This document shows positions 23,966 to 34,630 of a DNA stretch of 64,000 nt, piece by piece (within the stretch, counting starts at the first letter, position 1; each line of letters opens with the position of its first letter). Position numbers and translations under genes: made by a program. The notes beneath the pieces are model-generated. The model was not told the origin of the DNA and did not search any database. It was given only the letters and a program-made list of their open reading frames with translations. The stretch is from contig JABXKS010000120.1 in the NCBI GenBank assembly GCA_013619125.1, forward strand, positions 1-64,000, in the 5' to 3' direction. Origin of the DNA: Clostridiales bacterium (GTDB taxonomy: Bacteria; Bacillota; Clostridia; Tissierellales; GPF-1).

Positions 23966-24820
23966 ATGAAGAAGTTGCAAGAGATTCGATTGTCATGGTT
24001 TGATGTTCGGGCAACGGTGGAGAGTGGACAGTGTTTTCGATGGTACCCCCTCTCTGAGGATCGATATGCTGGATGGATCGGTGAATTTCCTGTTGAAGTT
24101 GAGCAGGAAAAAGACGCGGTGATCATTCGAGTTCAAGAGGAACTTCCGGTTGAGCAGGTTGTTCGATACTTCGATGACAATCGGGATTATCGAGTCATAC
24201 TGGATCCCTGGAGAAGCAGCGATGATTTAGGCGATATTGTCAATCGCTGGGGAGGGATTCGTATCCTACGACAACCCTTGGATGAAATGATCATTAGTTT
24301 TATCCTGTCTCAGAATAACAACATTCCCAGAATTCAAACGATGATTGAGCGCTTTTGTCAAAGTTATGGTCAACGTATCGAAAAAATAAATGGAGAACTG
24401 GGTTTCACCTTCCCGCAAGACTGGGAACAACTTGTGATCACGGAAGCTGATTTGAGATCTCTTGGATTCGGATACCGTGCGAAGTATGTGGCGGCGGCCG
24501 TTGACGCCTTTCAAACCGGCGAATACACGGAACTTGAGTTTTCTAGTTTGTCTGCCCAAGAGCAGGAAATAAAGCTTTTGGATTTGTTAGGGATTGGGAA
24601 GAAAGTCGCGGCTTGTATCCGATTATTTGGATTGGGGGATTTTTCTGCTTTTCCTATGGACGTTTGGGTACTGAGAATCATGAGGAAGCGATATTTGGAT
24701 GAAACGAGTTCACCGAAGAAAATCGAGGCTTATGCAGAAGCGGTCTTTGGTAAAAATCGAGGATATATACAACAATTATTATTTCATGAGTATCGAAGGA
24801 GAGAGAAGGAGAGCGAATGA
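23966..24820 (+). CDS. ogg: 8-oxoguanine DNA glycosylase (OGG1-type)
   Basis: 284 residues. The N-terminal OGG domain has SGQCFRWYPL, and the catalytic HhH-GPD segment reads LLGIGKKVAACIRLFGLGDFSAFPMDVWVLRIM: the hairpin-helix-hairpin, the Lys nucleophile (second K of GKK by family alignment) and the catalytic Asp of PMDVW. ILSQNNNIPRIQTMIERFC matches the family's DNA-contact helix. It removes oxidised guanine opposite cytosine in base-excision repair. The AI-2E gene starts at its stop codon (ATGA). Confidence 0.93.
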   Translation: MKKLQEIRLSWFDVRATVESGQCFRWYPLSEDRYAGWIGEFPVEVEQEKDAVIIRVQEELPVEQVVRYFDDNRDYRVILDPWRSSDDLGDIVNRWGGIRILRQPLDEMIISFILSQNNNIPRIQTMIERFCQSYGQRIEKINGELGFTFPQDWEQLVITEADLRSLGFGYRAKYVAAAVDAFQTGEYTELEFSSLSAQEQEIKLLDLLGIGKKVAACIRLFGLGDFSAFPMDVWVLRIMRKRYLDETSSPKKIEAYAEAVFGKNRGYIQQLLFHEYRRREKESE

Positions 24821-26073
24821 TGGAACAAAAAGGGGATAAACGTCAAGCGGTATTAGCAAAAACAATACGATGGTTGTTGAGTGGATGGCGATTCGTTGGA
24901 TTAAGCATCGTTTTTTTGCTTCTTTATAAATTTATTGTTGCAGATGCCAGGGTGGGGTGGTTACTGGGCTCAGTCAATGTGGTCGTCATTGCCTTTATTT
25001 TGGCTTATTTTCTGGATCCTTTGGTGCGATTGATTGAGAAAAAGATCGGTTTGAAGCGAATGTGGGCGGTCGTTATTACCTATGGATTGATCATCTTTGT
25101 GGTCTATTTGTTTGTGAAGAGCGCCGTGCCAAGCATTTGGGAAAGCATATTGCTCCTGATACAAAATGCACCGGGGTATCTGGAGGAAATCAGCAGGATC
25201 ATTACAGAAAATCGATTGAATCTTTCGCCGAATATATTGGGATTTTTGCAAGTACAACTGGATGCCTTAAATGCTAATGCGGGTGGGATTATAAGCAACG
25301 CGTTTACAATTATCCTCAACGGCGCATTCAAAGTGACCAGTAATTTTGTGCAATTTACAATCTCCATGTTCATTGCTTTTTACATTTTGACAGGATTAAA
25401 GGGAGGCGCAAGAAAAGCACGCTTGATGTCATTCGGGCTGCTGCCGCGTGAGGTTGCAGAACGCGTGGTGCATGCAGCGGCACTTTCGGATCGTGCATTT
25501 AAAGGCTTCTTTATTGGAAAGTTTTTTGATTCCTTGATCATTGGCATTATCTTTCTAATTACGGTTAATTTGCTGAATGCCTTTGAAAACATTCAGTTCC
25601 TATATATTCCGTTGATGGCTCTGATTATTGCTATCACCAATATGATTCCGTATTTTGGCCCCTGGATTGGTGGTATTCCTTGTATTATTATTTCTTTGTT
25701 TGCCGGACTCCACGAGGGTGCATCGATGACATTGGTGATCCTTGCGATTCAACAGTTTGACGGACTGATATTGGGACCAAAGATCTTAGGAGATGTGATG
25801 GGGATTACCCCATTCTGGGTTTTGTCTTCCATTACAGTGGGGGGTGCTCTGTTTGGACCTATTGGAATGCTTGTTGCGGTACCGATTGCCGTGGTGATTA
25901 TTGAATTGTTCACGGAATATGTCAATCAGCAGCTGGAGAAGAAGGGCATTGACGAAAAAATGGACATGCCGCCAGGGCCGCAGGGACCGAAAAATATGAT
26001 GAAGCGAAACAAACAGGATGGAATTTCGATTCAGATTACCAGTTCTGGAGACTCAACGCAGAAGAAAGAATAG
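24817..26073 (+). CDS. AI-2E/PerM-family membrane transporter
   Basis: 418 residues, about eight hydrophobic segments, with the family pattern: two N-terminal helices, a variable middle part (about 90-170), then the conserved C-terminal half including LIAITNMIPYFGPWIGGIPCIIISL, QQFDGLILGPKILGDVMGITPFWVLSSITVGGALFGPIGMLVAVP. A soluble tail of about 50 residues (KGIDEKMDMPPGPQGP...) follows. The family includes TqsA, an autoinducer-2 exporter, and cation/proton antiporters, so the substrate is open. It starts ATGATG, overlapping the ogg stop. Confidence 0.88.
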   Translation: MMEQKGDKRQAVLAKTIRWLLSGWRFVGLSIVFLLLYKFIVADARVGWLLGSVNVVVIAFILAYFLDPLVRLIEKKIGLKRMWAVVITYGLIIFVVYLFVKSAVPSIWESILLLIQNAPGYLEEISRIITENRLNLSPNILGFLQVQLDALNANAGGIISNAFTIILNGAFKVTSNFVQFTISMFIAFYILTGLKGGARKARLMSFGLLPREVAERVVHAAALSDRAFKGFFIGKFFDSLIIGIIFLITVNLLNAFENIQFLYIPLMALIIAITNMIPYFGPWIGGIPCIIISLFAGLHEGASMTLVILAIQQFDGLILGPKILGDVMGITPFWVLSSITVGGALFGPIGMLVAVPIAVVIIELFTEYVNQQLEKKGIDEKMDMPPGPQGPKNMMKRNKQDGISIQITSSGDSTQKKE

Positions 26074-26110
26074 GGAAATATAAAGAATATATAAATTCGA
26101 AATCAAGACC

Positions 26111-26139
26111 TTGATTTTCTATAGAAAATTCACTATGAT
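26111..26139 (+). promoter_or_regulatory. Promoter of groESL
   Basis: TTGATT (26111-26116), 17-base spacer, TATGAT (26134-26139), just before the CIRCE element. Confidence 0.75.
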
Positions 26140-26152
26140 AGAGATAAGAAAA

Positions 26153-26179
26153 TTAGCACTCGATAAATAAGAGTGCTAA
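26153..26179. promoter_or_regulatory. CIRCE operator (HrcA binding site)
   Basis: A perfect consensus: TTAGCACTC, 9 bases, GAGTGCTAA. HrcA bound here is known to repress groESL until heat shock. hrcA itself is not in the window. Confidence 0.98.
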
Positions 26180-26198
26180 CGGCATAAGGAGGAAGCAA

Positions 26199-26462
26199 AT
26201 GAATATTAAACCATTAGGAAAACGCGCGGTGATTCAACGGGTAGAAGCAGAAGAAAAAACGACAAGTGGAATCATCTTGACGGGTTCAGCAAAAGAAAAG
26301 CCGCAATACGCGAGAATTTTGGCCGTAGGTGTAGACGAGGAAAATGAATTAAAGGTCGGCGATCAGGTGATCTATAAGCAGTATTCCGGTACAACTGTGA
26401 AGATTGACGGAGAAGAGTTTATTGTGATCGAGCTGGAAGATATTCTGGCAATCATTGAATAG
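26199..26462 (+). CDS. groES: Co-chaperonin GroES
   Basis: 87 residues, shorter than the usual 94-97. PLGKRAVIQRVEAEEKTTSGIILTGSAKEKPQYARILAVG and the C-terminal GEEFIVIELEDILAIIE are conserved. The usual VAVGPG segment is replaced by ILAVGVDEENELKVGD, so the middle is trimmed. The mobile loop (EEKTTSGIILTGSAKEKP) that contacts GroEL is present. The ring caps GroEL during folding. Control is by the CIRCE site upstream. Confidence 0.96.
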   Translation: MNIKPLGKRAVIQRVEAEEKTTSGIILTGSAKEKPQYARILAVGVDEENELKVGDQVIYKQYSGTTVKIDGEEFIVIELEDILAIIE

Positions 26463-28115
<1,653 letters not shown>

Positions 28116-28132
28116 TTAATCAAGAATCAGTG

Positions 28133-28161
28133 AAGCCTCCGAGAAATCGGAGGCTTTTTGT
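28133..28161 (+). terminator. Terminator of groESL
   Basis: AAGCCTCCGA/TCGGAGGCTT, GAAA loop, then T residues. Confidence 0.9.
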
Positions 28162-28215
28162 TTTTTCCATTTTTTTACGGGTACTAATATCCCATCAAAT
28201 TCAAGGAGGCTACAG

Positions 28216-29004
28216 ATGCAATTTGATTGGATTTCTTATGCTGTAAAAGCGGTAGGCGTAATACTGGTATTATGGATTGGATTTATGGTGATCAGGGCCA
28301 TAGTGAAGCGAATTGATAAGATGCTGTCGAAGCATGATATGGATCCTGCCCTTCGTGGGTTTGCCGTTACCATTGCACGGATTGGATTGAAGGTGATGTT
28401 GACAATCTCCGTTCTTGACATGGTTGGAGTTGGAGTGTCTAGTTTTGCAGCGCTTATTGCGGCGGTCGGATTTGCCATTGGATTTGCCCTGCAAGGCAGC
28501 CTGTCCAACTTGGCTGGCGGCGTGATGATCCTGATTTTCAAGCCCTTTACAGTCAATGAATTTATTCAAGGCGCGGGTCATACGGGGAAGGTCAAGGAGA
28601 TTCAATTGTTCCAGACCCACCTTTTGAGTCCGGACGGCAAGCGGATTATCATTCCAAACGGGGAGCTTTCCAATAGCAGTGTGGTGAATTATACAAGAGA
28701 AGCCACTCGTAGAATCGATTTTGTTATCGGGATCGACTATGGGGATGACCTGTTGAAGGCGCAAGGGGTGATTTTGGATATTCTGAAGAAAGAAGAACGG
28801 ATTTTGAAGGAGCCAGCTCCATTTGTTGGACTCTTGGAACTGGGAGACAGTTCGGTTAATCTTGCTGTACGTCCTTGGGTGCAGACGGAAGAGTATTGGC
28901 CGGTATACTTTACCTTGATGCAGGCATTTAAACTTGAATTGGATGTAGCGGGCATTCAATTCCCGTATCCACAAATGGATGTGACGGTTAAGAATCCTGA
29001 ATAG
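28216..29004 (+). CDS. mscS: Small-conductance mechanosensitive channel, MscS family
   Basis: 262 residues, close to E. coli MscS (286). There are three N-terminal hydrophobic segments. The pore-lining helix and gate read SSFAALIAAVGFAIGFALQGSLSNLAGGVMILIFKPF, followed by the beta domain (FIQGAGHTGKVKEIQLFQTHLLSPDGKRIIIPNGELSNSSVVNYT) and the alpha/beta C-terminal domain. The channel opens under membrane tension to release solutes during osmotic down-shock. AAGGAGG precedes the ATG. It is transcribed singly. Confidence 0.94.
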   Translation: MQFDWISYAVKAVGVILVLWIGFMVIRAIVKRIDKMLSKHDMDPALRGFAVTIARIGLKVMLTISVLDMVGVGVSSFAALIAAVGFAIGFALQGSLSNLAGGVMILIFKPFTVNEFIQGAGHTGKVKEIQLFQTHLLSPDGKRIIIPNGELSNSSVVNYTREATRRIDFVIGIDYGDDLLKAQGVILDILKKEERILKEPAPFVGLLELGDSSVNLAVRPWVQTEEYWPVYFTLMQAFKLELDVAGIQFPYPQMDVTVKNPE

Positions 29005-29029
29005 AAAAGGTTTTCATGATTTTTTCAGG

Positions 29030-29049
29030 CGGCTAGGGGAACCTAGCCG
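29030..29049 (+). terminator. Weak terminator of mscS
   Basis: CGGCTAGG/CCTAGCCG with a 4-base loop, but only three T residues follow. Confidence 0.5.
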
Positions 29050-29058
29050 TTTAAATTG

Positions 29059-29145
29059 TTCGACTTTTCAGGTGGTTCTGTGATACAATATTTTCTATAA
29101 GATGCGTCTTAGGAAGACAGAAGTACGTCTGAGAAAGACGCTTAT
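29059..29145 (+). promoter_or_regulatory. Candidate promoter and twin-hairpin leader of pyc
   Basis: An extended -10 (TGA-TACAAT, 29081-29089) follows a weak -35 (TTCGAC, 29059-29064). The leader then has two small hairpins, GTCTT/AAGAC (29106-29118) and CGTCT/AGACG (29126-29140); GCGTCT (29104-29109) can instead pair with AGACGC (29136-29141). The alternative pairing suggests, but does not prove, regulation. Confidence 0.4.
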
Positions 29146-29198
29146 TACAAAAATGCTTGAAAAGAGATTCGGTAACGAATCAATGAGGAGGGATGAAT

Positions 29199-32100
29199 TT
29201 GCGTAAGTTTCAGAAGGTTTTGGTGGCGAATCGTGGAGAAATTGCGATTCGAATCATCCGCGCCTGCCAAGAACTAGGAATTCGAACCGTAGCGATTTAT
29301 GCGGACGAAGACCGTTTATCACTGTTTCGTACCAAAGCGGACGAAGCATATTTGATCGAAGACCCAAATCCAGTGGGGGCATACCTCAACATGGATACGA
29401 TTATTAAACTTGCAAAGAAGAAGAATGTCGATGCGATCCATCCGGGATATGGCTTTTTAGCTGAAAATCCAGTATTTGCACGTCGTTGTGAAGAAGCTGG
29501 AATTGTTTTTATCGGTCCTACTGCTGAGATGATGATGGCGCTAGGTGACAAGATTCAATCAAAAATTGTGGCGAAGAGCGTTGGTGTACCAACGATTCCT
29601 GGTGTGGAAGAACCCATTACCAGTGATGAAGATGCCTTTGAATTTGCCAAGGTGGCTGGCTATCCAGTGATGCTGAAAGCAGCCGCTGGTGGCGGTGGAC
29701 GGGGCATGCGAATCGTTCGTAAAGAAGAAAAATTGTTGCAGGAATTTCATTCAGCGCGCAGCGAGGCGGCAAAAGCCTTTGGCAACGATTCGATGTTTAT
29801 TGAAAAATATGTGGAACGACCGAAGCATATCGAAGTGCAAGTGCTGGGCGATGGATACGGCAACCTGGTTCATCTCTATGAGCGGGATTGTTCGATTCAA
29901 CGACGCCATCAAAAATTGGTGGAGTTTACGCCTTCATTGGCTTTAACTGACAAACAGCGGGAAGCGATTTGTGCGGATGCGATTCGCATTGCCAGCGCTG
30001 TCAACTATCGAAACGCTGGTACGGTCGAGTTTTTGCTCGACTCGGAAGGGCATCATTATTTTATTGAGATGAACCCAAGAATTCAGGTTGAGCATACGGT
30101 CACCGAGCTAGTGACAGGGATTGACCTGGTGCAAAGCCAGATCTTGGTTGCGCAAGGATATGAGTTGTCTTCTCCAGAGGTTGGCATAGCCAATCAAGCG
30201 GCGATTCAACCCCGCGGGTTTGCGATTCAATGCCGTGTGACGACAGAAGATCCACAGAATTCCTTTGCGCCAGATACGGGCCAATTGGACGTCTATCGAA
30301 CGGGATCCGGCTTCGGCATTCGACTCGATGGTGGCAATGGATTTGCCGGATCGGTGATTACTCCGTATTACGACAGCCTGTTGGTGAAGATCTCAGCGTA
30401 TTCGCGTACCTTTGACGACACGCGCCGTAAGGCGATTCGTGCCATCAAGGAAAGTCGAATTGAGGGCGTCAAGACCAATCAGGGATTCCTCTTGAATGTT
30501 TTGAATCATCCACGATTCATTGCGGGGAAATGTGATACGGGCTTTATTGATGGAAATCCAAGCCTATTTGATTTCCAAGAGAAGAAAAGCGATGAACGCA
30601 AGCTCTTGCTATTCTTGGCGGAAAAGATTGTCAATGAAACCCATGGGAAAAAGCAAGCTTTCGATGTTCCAGTGATTCCTGAAGTGGCAAATCCCTTCGA
30701 TCTGTCAGGAACCAAACAACTCTTGGATGCTGGCGGACCTGAAGCTGTTGTGAATTGGATCAAAGACCAAAAGAAACTCTTATTGACGGATACGACATTG
30801 CGGGACGCGCATCAGTCTTTGATGGCAACGCGAGTGAGAAGTCGTGATATGATCAAGATCGCTAGAGCGACTGCCACCTATGGCCGAGATCTGTTTTCGG
30901 TTGAGATGTGGGGCGGCGCGACATATGACGTCAGCTATCGATTCCTGAAGGAATCTCCTTGGGAACGATTGGATGAGCTCAGAAAGCGGATGCCGAATGT
31001 GATGTTCCAGATGTTGCTTCGCGGATCCAATGCGGTTGGATACAAGAATTATCCGGATAACGTGATTCGAGAATTTGTGAAGGAAGCGGCTGATCATGGA
31101 ATTGACGTTTTCCGAATCTTTGATTCTCTCAACTGGTTAGAAGGAATGAAGATTGCAACAGAGTCCGTCTTGGCGGCGGGTAAAATTGCGGAAGTCTGCA
31201 TGTGCTATACCGGAGATATTTTAAATCCGGACAAGACCAAGTATGATTTGAATTACTATATTAGTTTGGCGAAAGAAATTGAAGCGACAGGTGCTCATAT
31301 CCTCGGCATCAAAGATATGTCAGCCTTGCTGAAGCCGGCTGCCGCTTATCAGCTGGTAAAGGCATTGAAGCAGGAAATTTCAATCCCCATTCACCTGCAC
31401 ACCCATGATACATCCGGCAATGGCGTGGCTACCGTTTTGATGGCAGCTATGGCGGGCGTTGATATTGTGGACAGTGCGGTCAATGGTATGAGCGGGTTGA
31501 CAAGTCAACCGGCCCTCAACTCCATTGTAGCGGCATTGGAGAACACCGAACGTGATACGGGAATTGAACCGGAAGAGATGCAACAAATTTCCGATTACTG
31601 GGTTGCTGTTCGGGACGTCTATGCTGGATTTGAGTCAGATCTGAAATCAGGCACGGCAGAAATTTACAAGTATGAGATTCCTGGCGGGCAGTATTCGAAC
31701 CTGAAGCCTCAGGTGGAAAGCTTTGGCTTGGGTCATCGTTTTGCAGAGGTTAAACGAAAATATATCGAAGCAAACAAGTTGTTTGGCGACATTATCAAGG
31801 TAACCCCGTCTTCAAAAGCAGTTGGCGATATGGCGATCTTTATGGTGCAAAACGAGTTGGATGCGGCAAATATATACGAGAAGGGTGTGGACTTGGCCTT
31901 CCCTGATTCGGTTGTTGATTTCTTCAAGGGCATGATGGGTCAGCCAGTAGGTGGATTCGATAAGACCTTGCAGAATATTGTATTGAAGGGCGAAGAACCG
32001 ATAACCGTTCGTCCGGGTCTATTGTTGGAAGCGGTTGATTTTGACGCGCTCCGCACGGACTTGGCGGTGCGATACGACCGTGAGTTTAGCCGGACTGATC

Positions 32101-32645
32101 TATTGAGTGCAGCGCTTTATCCGAAGGTGTTTGAAGATTTCTTGAAATTCGGTGAAGAGTATGGTGATTTTATGCGAATGGAAAGTGATGTGTTCTTCCA
32201 TGGTCTTCGGGAGGGCGAGGAAGCTAGAATTGACATGGCCAAAGGAAAAAGCCATATGGTAAAGCTGGTTGGCATCAGCAAAATTGATGAAGATGGGATG
32301 CGCCAGGTTGTATTTGAAGTGGATGGCTTCCGTCGTGAAATCGGCGTAGAAGACAAAAATGCAGTAACTTTGTCGACAAACGCGAAAGCGCAGAAGGCAG
32401 ATCCTGAGAATCCATTCCACATCGGAGCGGGGATCCCAGGCAAGATCATTGAGATCTTGGTCAAGGAAGGCGACTCGGTTTCTGAGAATCAGCCATTATT
32501 GATTGTGGAAGCCATGAAAATGGAGACGCAAATGGTTGCTCCGTTTGATGGTGTGGTCAGTCGTATTTTGACTCATAAGGATCAACAAGTGGAAAGCGGA
32601 GAATTACTAATGGAATTGGCTGAAAGTTTTTTTGAAGAAGAATAA
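29199..32645 (+). CDS. pyc: Pyruvate carboxylase
   Basis: 1148 residues from the TTG at 29199, which lies 7 bases after AGGAGG; an ATG two codons upstream (29193) is only one base from that site. Domains in order: biotin carboxylase (KVLVANRGEIAIRIIRACQELG, AAAGGGGRGMRIV, FIEMNPRIQVEHTVTE), carboxyltransferase (LLTDTTLRDAHQSLMATRVR, HLHTHDTSGNG), and a C-terminal biotinyl domain with VEAMKMET, whose first Lys is biotinylated. It carboxylates pyruvate to oxaloacetate using ATP and bicarbonate, replenishing the TCA branch and feeding gluconeogenesis and aspartate. It is a single-chain type, transcribed alone. Confidence 0.97.
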   Translation: MRKFQKVLVANRGEIAIRIIRACQELGIRTVAIYADEDRLSLFRTKADEAYLIEDPNPVGAYLNMDTIIKLAKKKNVDAIHPGYGFLAENPVFARRCEEAGIVFIGPTAEMMMALGDKIQSKIVAKSVGVPTIPGVEEPITSDEDAFEFAKVAGYPVMLKAAAGGGGRGMRIVRKEEKLLQEFHSARSEAAKAFGNDSMFIEKYVERPKHIEVQVLGDGYGNLVHLYERDCSIQRRHQKLVEFTPSLALTDKQREAICADAIRIASAVNYRNAGTVEFLLDSEGHHYFIEMNPRIQVEHTVTELVTGIDLVQSQILVAQGYELSSPEVGIANQAAIQPRGFAIQCRVTTEDPQNSFAPDTGQLDVYRTGSGFGIRLDGGNGFAGSVITPYYDSLLVKISAYSRTFDDTRRKAIRAIKESRIEGVKTNQGFLLNVLNHPRFIAGKCDTGFIDGNPSLFDFQEKKSDERKLLLFLAEKIVNETHGKKQAFDVPVIPEVANPFDLSGTKQLLDAGGPEAVVNWIKDQKKLLLTDTTLRDAHQSLMATRVRSRDMIKIARATATYGRDLFSVEMWGGATYDVSYRFLKESPWERLDELRKRMPNVMFQMLLRGSNAVGYKNYPDNVIREFVKEAADHGIDVFRIFDSLNWLEGMKIATESVLAAGKIAEVCMCYTGDILNPDKTKYDLNYYISLAKEIEATGAHILGIKDMSALLKPAAAYQLVKALKQEISIPIHLHTHDTSGNGVATVLMAAMAGVDIVDSAVNGMSGLTSQPALNSIVAALENTERDTGIEPEEMQQISDYWVAVRDVYAGFESDLKSGTAEIYKYEIPGGQYSNLKPQVESFGLGHRFAEVKRKYIEANKLFGDIIKVTPSSKAVGDMAIFMVQNELDAANIYEKGVDLAFPDSVVDFFKGMMGQPVGGFDKTLQNIVLKGEEPITVRPGLLLEAVDFDALRTDLAVRYDREFSRTDLLSAALYPKVFEDFLKFGEEYGDFMRMESDVFFHGLREGEEARIDMAKGKSHMVKLVGISKIDEDGMRQVVFEVDGFRREIGVEDKNAVTLSTNAKAQKADPENPFHIGAGIPGKIIEILVKEGDSVSENQPLLIVEAMKMETQMVAPFDGVVSRILTHKDQQVESGELLMELAESFFEEE

Positions 32646-32657
32646 GAAAGATATAAA

Positions 32658-32700
32658 AAAAGCGTCCTGCCACAGAAAGTGTGGCAGGACGCTTTTGTCT
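32658..32700. terminator. Bidirectional terminator after pyc
   Basis: A 17-bp stem (32658-32674 with 32680-32696) and 5-base loop, A-rich on the left and T-rich on the right, serves pyc and the convergent permease gene. Confidence 0.9.
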
Positions 32701-32701
32701 T

Positions 32702-34630
32702 TTAGTACCGTAAACTTCTAGGTAATTCATTTTCATCGATTGAGTAATAGAGGGTATTGATCGACCGATCTGAAAAATAGATGACCAGCTCGTAATCGGT
32801 AGGCCTCCAATAGCGGTCGCCTGTGTTATTGATAAAAGTGATTAAGTCTTGAACGGTTTCAGGATCGTTGATCACTTTGTCGGTTTTTGGATCTTCCGTG
32901 GATAGCAAGTGAATACTCTCGATTTCATCCATGGTCAACACCAGTCGGTCCATGCGTTCGGAGCTTGTCAATTGCGAGACGGTTTTTTCAAATTGATTGC
33001 GTAAGGGCATATCCAAGAGGGTCTGTCCGTCCTGGTCCAGGAAGTGGGCATAGGCAAATTCTGCATTCCTTTCATCATCCGGCAGATAGTTCCAATAGGT
33101 TCCACCCTGAATCTCATGAATATCGCTTTGAATGGCTTCTGTCAACAATCGGATTTCACTGGGACTGGTTATCGTAATGACACGCCCAGGCAGATTGTTT
33201 GACGACAATCGTAGGGTCGCAATCTGACTAGAATGCATGGAAAGAATCGGGAAATTTTGAGTTATAATCTCTGGATCCGCAAGGTACTCACGATAGGTGG
33301 AGTTCAAAAAGCCGTCGTCGAGTGTGTAGACTCGCCTGCTATGACCATCATGATTTAGGTAATAGTTGCAGTAAATCATTTCCGTGTTGGGACTTCCCTC
33401 TGGGAGATTTTTAGCGATCATTTCAACTTGAAGCGCCAGAGCTTTTTCTTTTATGGGTAGGCTGATCGGATCTGTGTCATCCTCCATATTGAAATAGTAC
33501 TGATTGTAACTGGATATGGAGAGTGCTTGTATTGATTCGGCCTGGGGCTGCCAGTTTTGTATACCGATAAGATCCATGCGCATACCGCCGATCAAGATGG
33601 TGGAGAGTCCGATAAAGACAAGGAAACTTTTCCATTTGTTCCAGATATGGAAGCTCTTTTGAATTAAGACTTCTGCCAGAAAGAACCCGAAAAGTCCGCC
33701 CAATCCATAGCCGATATAGAGCCAAGTAGGGATCTCATTGGACAAGAGATAAAAGAATGGGCCAAGAACCATCATAAAGCTGAAACCCATGCCGTATTTA
33801 AAGATTCGGTTGAGCTTGGGGAAGGCAATGACATTGCCCGCTGATTCCAAAGCACGAATGCGATACAAGAGGTAGGCGCCAAGGAAGATCAGGAGTCCGA
33901 CAACAAGATAGATTAAATCTTGAAGATATGGGAATCCATTTCTTAGGCTGACCCGCATAATCGGCATCCACCAGGAGAAACGTTCTGAGAAATTGAATGA
34001 ATAATTGTAAGTCTGAATCATCAAGCTCATATTTACCAGACTCAAGGCATACATCCCTAATGGGAAGAGATAGGCGATTACAGTGAACAACCCGTGGGTT
34101 GGAATCATCCCGGTTAATAATCCCATAAAAATGGTGATCGACGTATGCAGGAGTAGAAAAATACTGCCGTGGATCATCCATTGAAGCAGGTACTTCCATT
34201 CCAAAACGCTTTGGAATTCTGGTGTCAAGCCTTTTAGCATATAGACAACAATTCCTGTTAGCATCAAAGGAACCCAGACGGTGCAATAGGCGATCAAGCC
34301 TCTGCCCAGTAGAAGATCCATTCGTGTAACGGGTAATTGATGGACCAAGTCGACTCGGTTTTTCTGATGCAGGTGGCTGAAGATAATCAGCACGCTGATA
34401 ACGGGGGCGAGTAAGACATATACAATCAAAAGCGAATTTTCGAAATTTTGTATTTTTTCCGCGTAAGCGATCATTTCATCTCCAAAGTTCATGGAGCTGT
34501 GGGAGCGGAACATCAGCATACGGGTTGGTAGAACGCTTAAAAGTAATCCAGCCCAGCCAATGCATAGCCATTTGTATTGTTTGCAGCCGTTTAAAAAGAT
34601 GGCGCGAATGCGTTTGATCATATCAGTCAT
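32702..34630 (-). CDS. ABC transporter permease (YtrC/ABC-2-like)
   Basis: 642 residues from the ATG at 34630, 8 bases inside the end of the ATPase gene and preceded by GGAGG; a start 7 codons upstream has no site. About nine hydrophobic segments occupy residues 20-370, with an extracytoplasmic-type soluble domain after residue 380 that shows no catalytic motif (STEDPKTDKVINDPETVQDLITFINN). It forms the membrane part of an exporter with the adjacent ATPase. Its partners (GntR of the YtrA type, ATPase) match the plan of the B. subtilis ytr operon, known to respond to cell-wall antibiotics. The substrate is unknown. Confidence 0.82.
   Translation of the reverse strand: MTDMIKRIRAIFLNGCKQYKWLCIGWAGLLLSVLPTRMLMFRSHSSMNFGDEMIAYAEKIQNFENSLLIVYVLLAPVISVLIIFSHLHQKNRVDLVHQLPVTRMDLLLGRGLIAYCTVWVPLMLTGIVVYMLKGLTPEFQSVLEWKYLLQWMIHGSIFLLLHTSITIFMGLLTGMIPTHGLFTVIAYLFPLGMYALSLVNMSLMIQTYNYSFNFSERFSWWMPIMRVSLRNGFPYLQDLIYLVVGLLIFLGAYLLYRIRALESAGNVIAFPKLNRIFKYGMGFSFMMVLGPFFYLLSNEIPTWLYIGYGLGGLFGFFLAEVLIQKSFHIWNKWKSFLVFIGLSTILIGGMRMDLIGIQNWQPQAESIQALSISSYNQYYFNMEDDTDPISLPIKEKALALQVEMIAKNLPEGSPNTEMIYCNYYLNHDGHSRRVYTLDDGFLNSTYREYLADPEIITQNFPILSMHSSQIATLRLSSNNLPGRVITITSPSEIRLLTEAIQSDIHEIQGGTYWNYLPDDERNAEFAYAHFLDQDGQTLLDMPLRNQFEKTVSQLTSSERMDRLVLTMDEIESIHLLSTEDPKTDKVINDPETVQDLITFINNTGDRYWRPTDYELVIYFSDRSINTLYYSIDENELPRSLRY

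Noticed and set aside
28270-28974. A 234-codon minus-strand frame opposite mscS
   Set aside because: Antisense shadow of a well-supported channel gene; no ribosome-binding site or motif.
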